Positions 31,421 to 33,937 of a stretch of 33,937 nucleotides of DNA are shown piece by piece. Each line of letters opens with the position of its first letter. Position 1 is the stretch's first letter. The position numbers and the translations under genes were made by a program. Source of the stretch: an uncultured Lachnospiraceae bacterium (GTDB lineage Bacteria > Bacillota > Clostridia > Lachnospirales > Lachnospiraceae); contig CASCWU010000036.1 in the NCBI GenBank assembly GCA_949155905.1, forward strand, positions 1 through 33,937, given 5' to 3'. Under the pieces are notes generated by a model. That model worked only from the letters and a program-made list of their open reading frames with translations, ran no database searches and was not told the origin of the DNA.

Positions 31421-33646
31421 ATGGCAATACATTGGATAACAGAAGAAAACGAAAAGAGAATCGACGCCTTGTTAGCGGAGATGACGTTGGAGGAAAAAAT
31501 CGGGCAGATGCGCCAGCCGGGGCCGTCTCTGGTCGGTGCCTTTGAGGTATCGTTTGAGGAATTGCTGGACATGCGTTTCGATGGTAAAATCAGTGACGAG
31601 GAATTCCAGAAAATGATGAGCAGCGTGAAAATGGATTACCGGGAGGAGGAGGTCAAGGCTGGAAAGGTCGGCTCCTTTAACGGGGTAAGTGGGGCGGAGA
31701 CGGTTAATGCGATTCAGGAAAATGCCTTGCAGTCCAGGCATAAAATACCGTTGCTGTTTGGGATGGACGTGATCCATGGCTATAAGACGGTTTATCCGAT
31801 TCCGTTGGCTCTGGCCGGGAGCTTCGAGCCGGAATTATACCGGAGGGCAGCAGAGATGGCGGCAGAGGAGGCTTCGGCAGCCGGGGTTCACTGGACGTAT
31901 GCGCCGATGGTAGATGTGGCAAGAGACGCCCGTTGGGGACGGATTTCCGAGGGAGCAGGCGAGGATACCTATCTGGCCTCCGTCTTTGCCGTCCATACGG
32001 TTCAGGGCTTCCAGGGAGAGGATATCAGCGACGGAAAGCACATCATTGCCTGCGCCAAGCATTTTGCCGCTTATGGCGGGGCAGAGGCCGGACGGGATTA
32101 CAATACGATAGACATTTCAGAACAAAAGCTGCGGGAGGTTTATCTGCCTCCGTTTGAGGCTGCGATCAAGGCTGGGGTTGGTACGCTGATGCCAGCGTTT
32201 AACGATATCAGCGGTGTTCCGTGTTCGGTCAACCATCAGCTGCTGACAGAGATTTTACGGGACGAATGGGGCTTTGAAGGCTTTCTGATCAGCGATGCCA
32301 ATGCGATTGATGAATGCGTGAATCATGGGATCGCCGAGGATCGCAAGGATGCTGCCAGACAGTCGGTTTTGGCCGGAATGGATATGGATATGTCCTCGGA
32401 TTGCTTTTTCCAGAACCTGGAGCAGCTCGTGAAGGAGGGCAAGGTAGCAGAGGCAGAGATCGATCAGGCGGTACGCCGGATTTTACGTCTGAAGTTTGCA
32501 CTGGGGCTCGTGGATCAGCCAATCCGTACCAACACCGAGCGGGAGCAGGAGACGATGTTAAAGCCAGAATTCCGGGCGCTGGCAAGAGAAGCAGCAGAAA
32601 AGTCGATTGTGCTGCTGAAAAATGAAAACGAGGCGCTGCCGCTTGCCGGAGGAAAAACGCTGGCGCTGATCGGAGCGCTGGCAGCAGATGGCGAGCAGAT
32701 GTTAGGAGCCTGGGCAATGGGCGGCGATGGGGAAGCCTGCGTCAGCGTAAAGGCTGCGCTGGAAGCCGCCAGGCAGCCGTTTACCTGGATCAGTGGACGG
32801 AAGGAGGACGGCAGCGTAGACAGCGAGGGTATCCGGACGCTTTGTGGGCAGGCGGACATCGTACTGGTTGCTGCCGGAGAGCAGAAGGAGGAAAGCGGAG
32901 AAGCAGCCAGCCGTGGAGAGCTTTCCCTGCATCCGGAGGATCGAGACATTCTCCGTCTGGTAAAGGAAAGCGGGAAGAAAAGTGTGCTGCTGTTATTTAA
33001 CGGCAGGCCGTTGGTGCTGACAGAGGAAGTGGAACTGGTGGATGCTATCCTGGAATGTTGGCATCCGGGAACAGAGGCAGGGAACGCGATTGTCAATATC
33101 CTGACGGGAAAGGTGAATCCATCGGCGAAAATCACTGCTTCCTTCCCGGCTGCCGTCGGTCAGTGTCCGATTTATTATAACCATACCTCGACCGGGCGTC
33201 CGGCAGGAAAGGGCAAATTTACTTCCAAATATCTGGACATTCCGGTAGAACCGCTTTACCCATTCGGCTATGGCCTAAGCTATACCAGTTATGAGTATGC
33301 CGATTTGAAGGCGGAAATCAGGGAGGAAGCGTTCCAGATCGAGGTTACGGTGAAAAATACTGGTGAACGGGCAGGTGAAGAGGCCGTACAGATTTATTTG
33401 CAGGATGTGGCGGCCAGCCGGGTACGTCCGGTCAAGGAGTTAAAGGCGTTTGAAAAAGTAGCTTTAGAGGCAGGCGAGCAGAGGAAGCTTTGCTTTACGA
33501 TACCAGTGGCCGAGATGGGATTTTATTCGGCGGGAGCCGTAGCGGCCAAGCCAGCCCGAATCGTAGAGTCAGGGCTGTTCCGGGTATATGCAGGCGGGAA
33601 TTCCAGGGATACCCTTTGCACAGAGATAAGCTACGCGGAACTATGA
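31421..33646 (+). CDS. bglX: Family 3 beta-glucosidase/xylosidase, BglX-like
   Basis: The 741-aa enzyme has the standard GH3 order. The TIM barrel comes first (about 5-360), with the substrate-binding KHFAAYGGAEAGRDYNT (Lys213-His214) and the nucleophile Asp292 in FLISDANAID. Then come the alpha/beta sandwich (about 385-610, SIVLLKNENEALPL) and a C-terminal fibronectin III-like domain (about 635-741, VTVKNTGERAGEEAVQIYLQD). Motifs such as PIYYNHTSTGRP match the BglX branch. Unlike E. coli BglX it has no signal peptide, so it probably acts inside the cell. GGAGG lies 6-7 bases before the ATG. Its last codons (AEL and stop) coincide with the first arm of the structured repeat that follows. Confidence 0.92.
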   Translation: MAIHWITEENEKRIDALLAEMTLEEKIGQMRQPGPSLVGAFEVSFEELLDMRFDGKISDEEFQKMMSSVKMDYREEEVKAGKVGSFNGVSGAETVNAIQENALQSRHKIPLLFGMDVIHGYKTVYPIPLALAGSFEPELYRRAAEMAAEEASAAGVHWTYAPMVDVARDARWGRISEGAGEDTYLASVFAVHTVQGFQGEDISDGKHIIACAKHFAAYGGAEAGRDYNTIDISEQKLREVYLPPFEAAIKAGVGTLMPAFNDISGVPCSVNHQLLTEILRDEWGFEGFLISDANAIDECVNHGIAEDRKDAARQSVLAGMDMDMSSDCFFQNLEQLVKEGKVAEAEIDQAVRRILRLKFALGLVDQPIRTNTEREQETMLKPEFRALAREAAEKSIVLLKNENEALPLAGGKTLALIGALAADGEQMLGAWAMGGDGEACVSVKAALEAARQPFTWISGRKEDGSVDSEGIRTLCGQADIVLVAAGEQKEESGEAASRGELSLHPEDRDILRLVKESGKKSVLLLFNGRPLVLTEEVELVDAILECWHPGTEAGNAIVNILTGKVNPSAKITASFPAAVGQCPIYYNHTSTGRPAGKGKFTSKYLDIPVEPLYPFGYGLSYTSYEYADLKAEIREEAFQIEVTVKNTGERAGEEAVQIYLQDVAASRVRPVKELKAFEKVALEAGEQRKLCFTIPVAEMGFYSAGAVAAKPARIVESGLFRVYAGGNSRDTLCTEISYAEL

Positions 33647-33766
33647 TAAAAAACAGCGTATGCCCTGTACAGTACCCCAGAGGATTTACGGACGCATTCC
33701 TTTCGCGACCGGAAATTCTCTGCCTACATCTGGGTGCTGGGCGGGGCATACGCGGAACTATGATAA
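33630..33766 (+). repeat. Second member of the structured intergenic repeat family
   Basis: An 18-base direct repeat (TACGCGGAACTATGATAA, 33632-33649 and 33749-33766) bounds an element laid out like the 19-kb repeat. A first hairpin GCTACGC/GCGTATGC has GGAACT and AAAACA in its loop. Next comes CCCTG, then GTACCC facing GGGTGC. A second hairpin has 14-base arms at 33678-33691 and 33709-33722, with one G-T pair and one mismatch, and a 17-base loop. The sequences of the stems differ from the 19-kb copies while the layout is kept. It runs from the GH3 stop codon to the ribosome binding site (AAGGAG) of the next gene. Confidence 0.75.
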
Positions 33767-33777
33767 GGAGAAAAACA

Positions 33778-33937
33778 ATGAAATATAACGCATTTCATCC
33801 AGGCCAGGTATGGCTGGATACAGAAGGGAAGCGGATCCAGGCGCATGGCGGCAGCGTGATGTAGCTGGACGGCGTGTATTATTGGTACGGGGAAAACAAG
33901 GAAAAAACCCTGCCGGATAATGATATCTGGCACTGGG
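33778..33937 (+). pseudogene. GH43-like glycoside hydrolase with early TAG stop, runs off window
   Basis: The frame starts at ATG 33778 with AAGGAG 7 bases upstream and reads MKYNAFHPGQVWLDTEGKRI, then QAHGGSVM. It hits TAG at 33862-33864 (codon 29) and continues in frame as LDGVYYWYGENKEKTL to the window end. The HPGQVWLDTxGxxIQAHGG and DGVYYWYGENK motifs are the standard N-terminus of GH43-type enzymes (arabinanase, xylosidase and exo-galactanase group), where a Tyr or similar would follow the Met. So the gene is probably inactivated by one substitution, or the base is a sequencing error. It would be the last visible gene of the operon. Confidence 0.7.

Noticed and set aside
33862..33864. 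TAG read as an amino acid (pyrrolysine or a recoded stop)
   Set aside because: Other genes in the window end in TAG, and GH43 enzymes have no reason to carry a special residue here. A mutation or error is simpler.
1..33937. tRNA or rRNA genes
   Set aside because: No cloverleaf-like segments with a conserved TTCGA-type arm and no rRNA-like stretches were recognised on reading through the intergenic regions.

Overview
The window looks like a chromosomal segment of a low-to-mid GC, anaerobic Gram-positive gut bacterium, most likely of the Lachnospiraceae/Clostridia. The grounds are purine-rich AGGAGG ribosome binding sites, extended -10 promoters, a lipobox substrate-binding protein, an LplA-type sugar-binding protein, a circularly permuted family 3 glycosidase of a type known from rumen clostridia, and many short conserved hypothetical genes of that group. 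The genus cannot be named from the sequence alone.

Layout. (1) 1-1085: probable remnant of an accessory or mobile region, with an XRE repressor cut by the window edge and apparently frameshifted, then an unrecognised 159-aa protein. (2) 1195-4897: a PD-(D/E)XK (Rpn/transposase-type) nuclease-like protein, a helical protein of unknown function, and a hemerythrin/response-regulator fusion. (3) 5319-7997: a permuted GH3 beta-glucosidase. (4) 8119-10570: an ABC exporter ATPase and permease. (5) 10578-12597: a soluble methyl-accepting protein with a FIST sensor protein. (6) 12795-14066: a secreted amidase. (7) 14304-17234: metY, cysK and an HD-domain gene on the minus strand. (8) 17439-23279: YccF, a CgeB-like glycosyltransferase, a tandem structured repeat, a DUF3783 protein, an unusual AraC-type protein, two small genes and a VanZ-like protein. 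(9) 23442-33937: a glycan-use locus with GH78, a divergent AraC regulator, GH2, a sugar-binding lipoprotein, a BglX-like GH3 and a GH43-like gene that carries an early TAG stop.

How the genes work together. Region 9 reads as a regulated catabolic island for plant or mucin-type oligosaccharides. The AraC regulator faces the GH2 gene across a shared promoter region. The binding lipoprotein would capture oligosaccharides outside the cell, and the glycosidases, which lack visible signal peptides, would act inside. No ABC permease genes are present, so the binding protein must borrow a permease encoded elsewhere or beyond the window.

The most unusual signal is a family of structured intergenic repeats. 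At 19028-19371 there are three 108-bp units plus a partial one, and a diverged member lies at 33630-33766. Both place two hairpins between a stop codon and the next gene's ribosome binding site, and base changes in the main stem are compensated between copies. I do not recognise this family.
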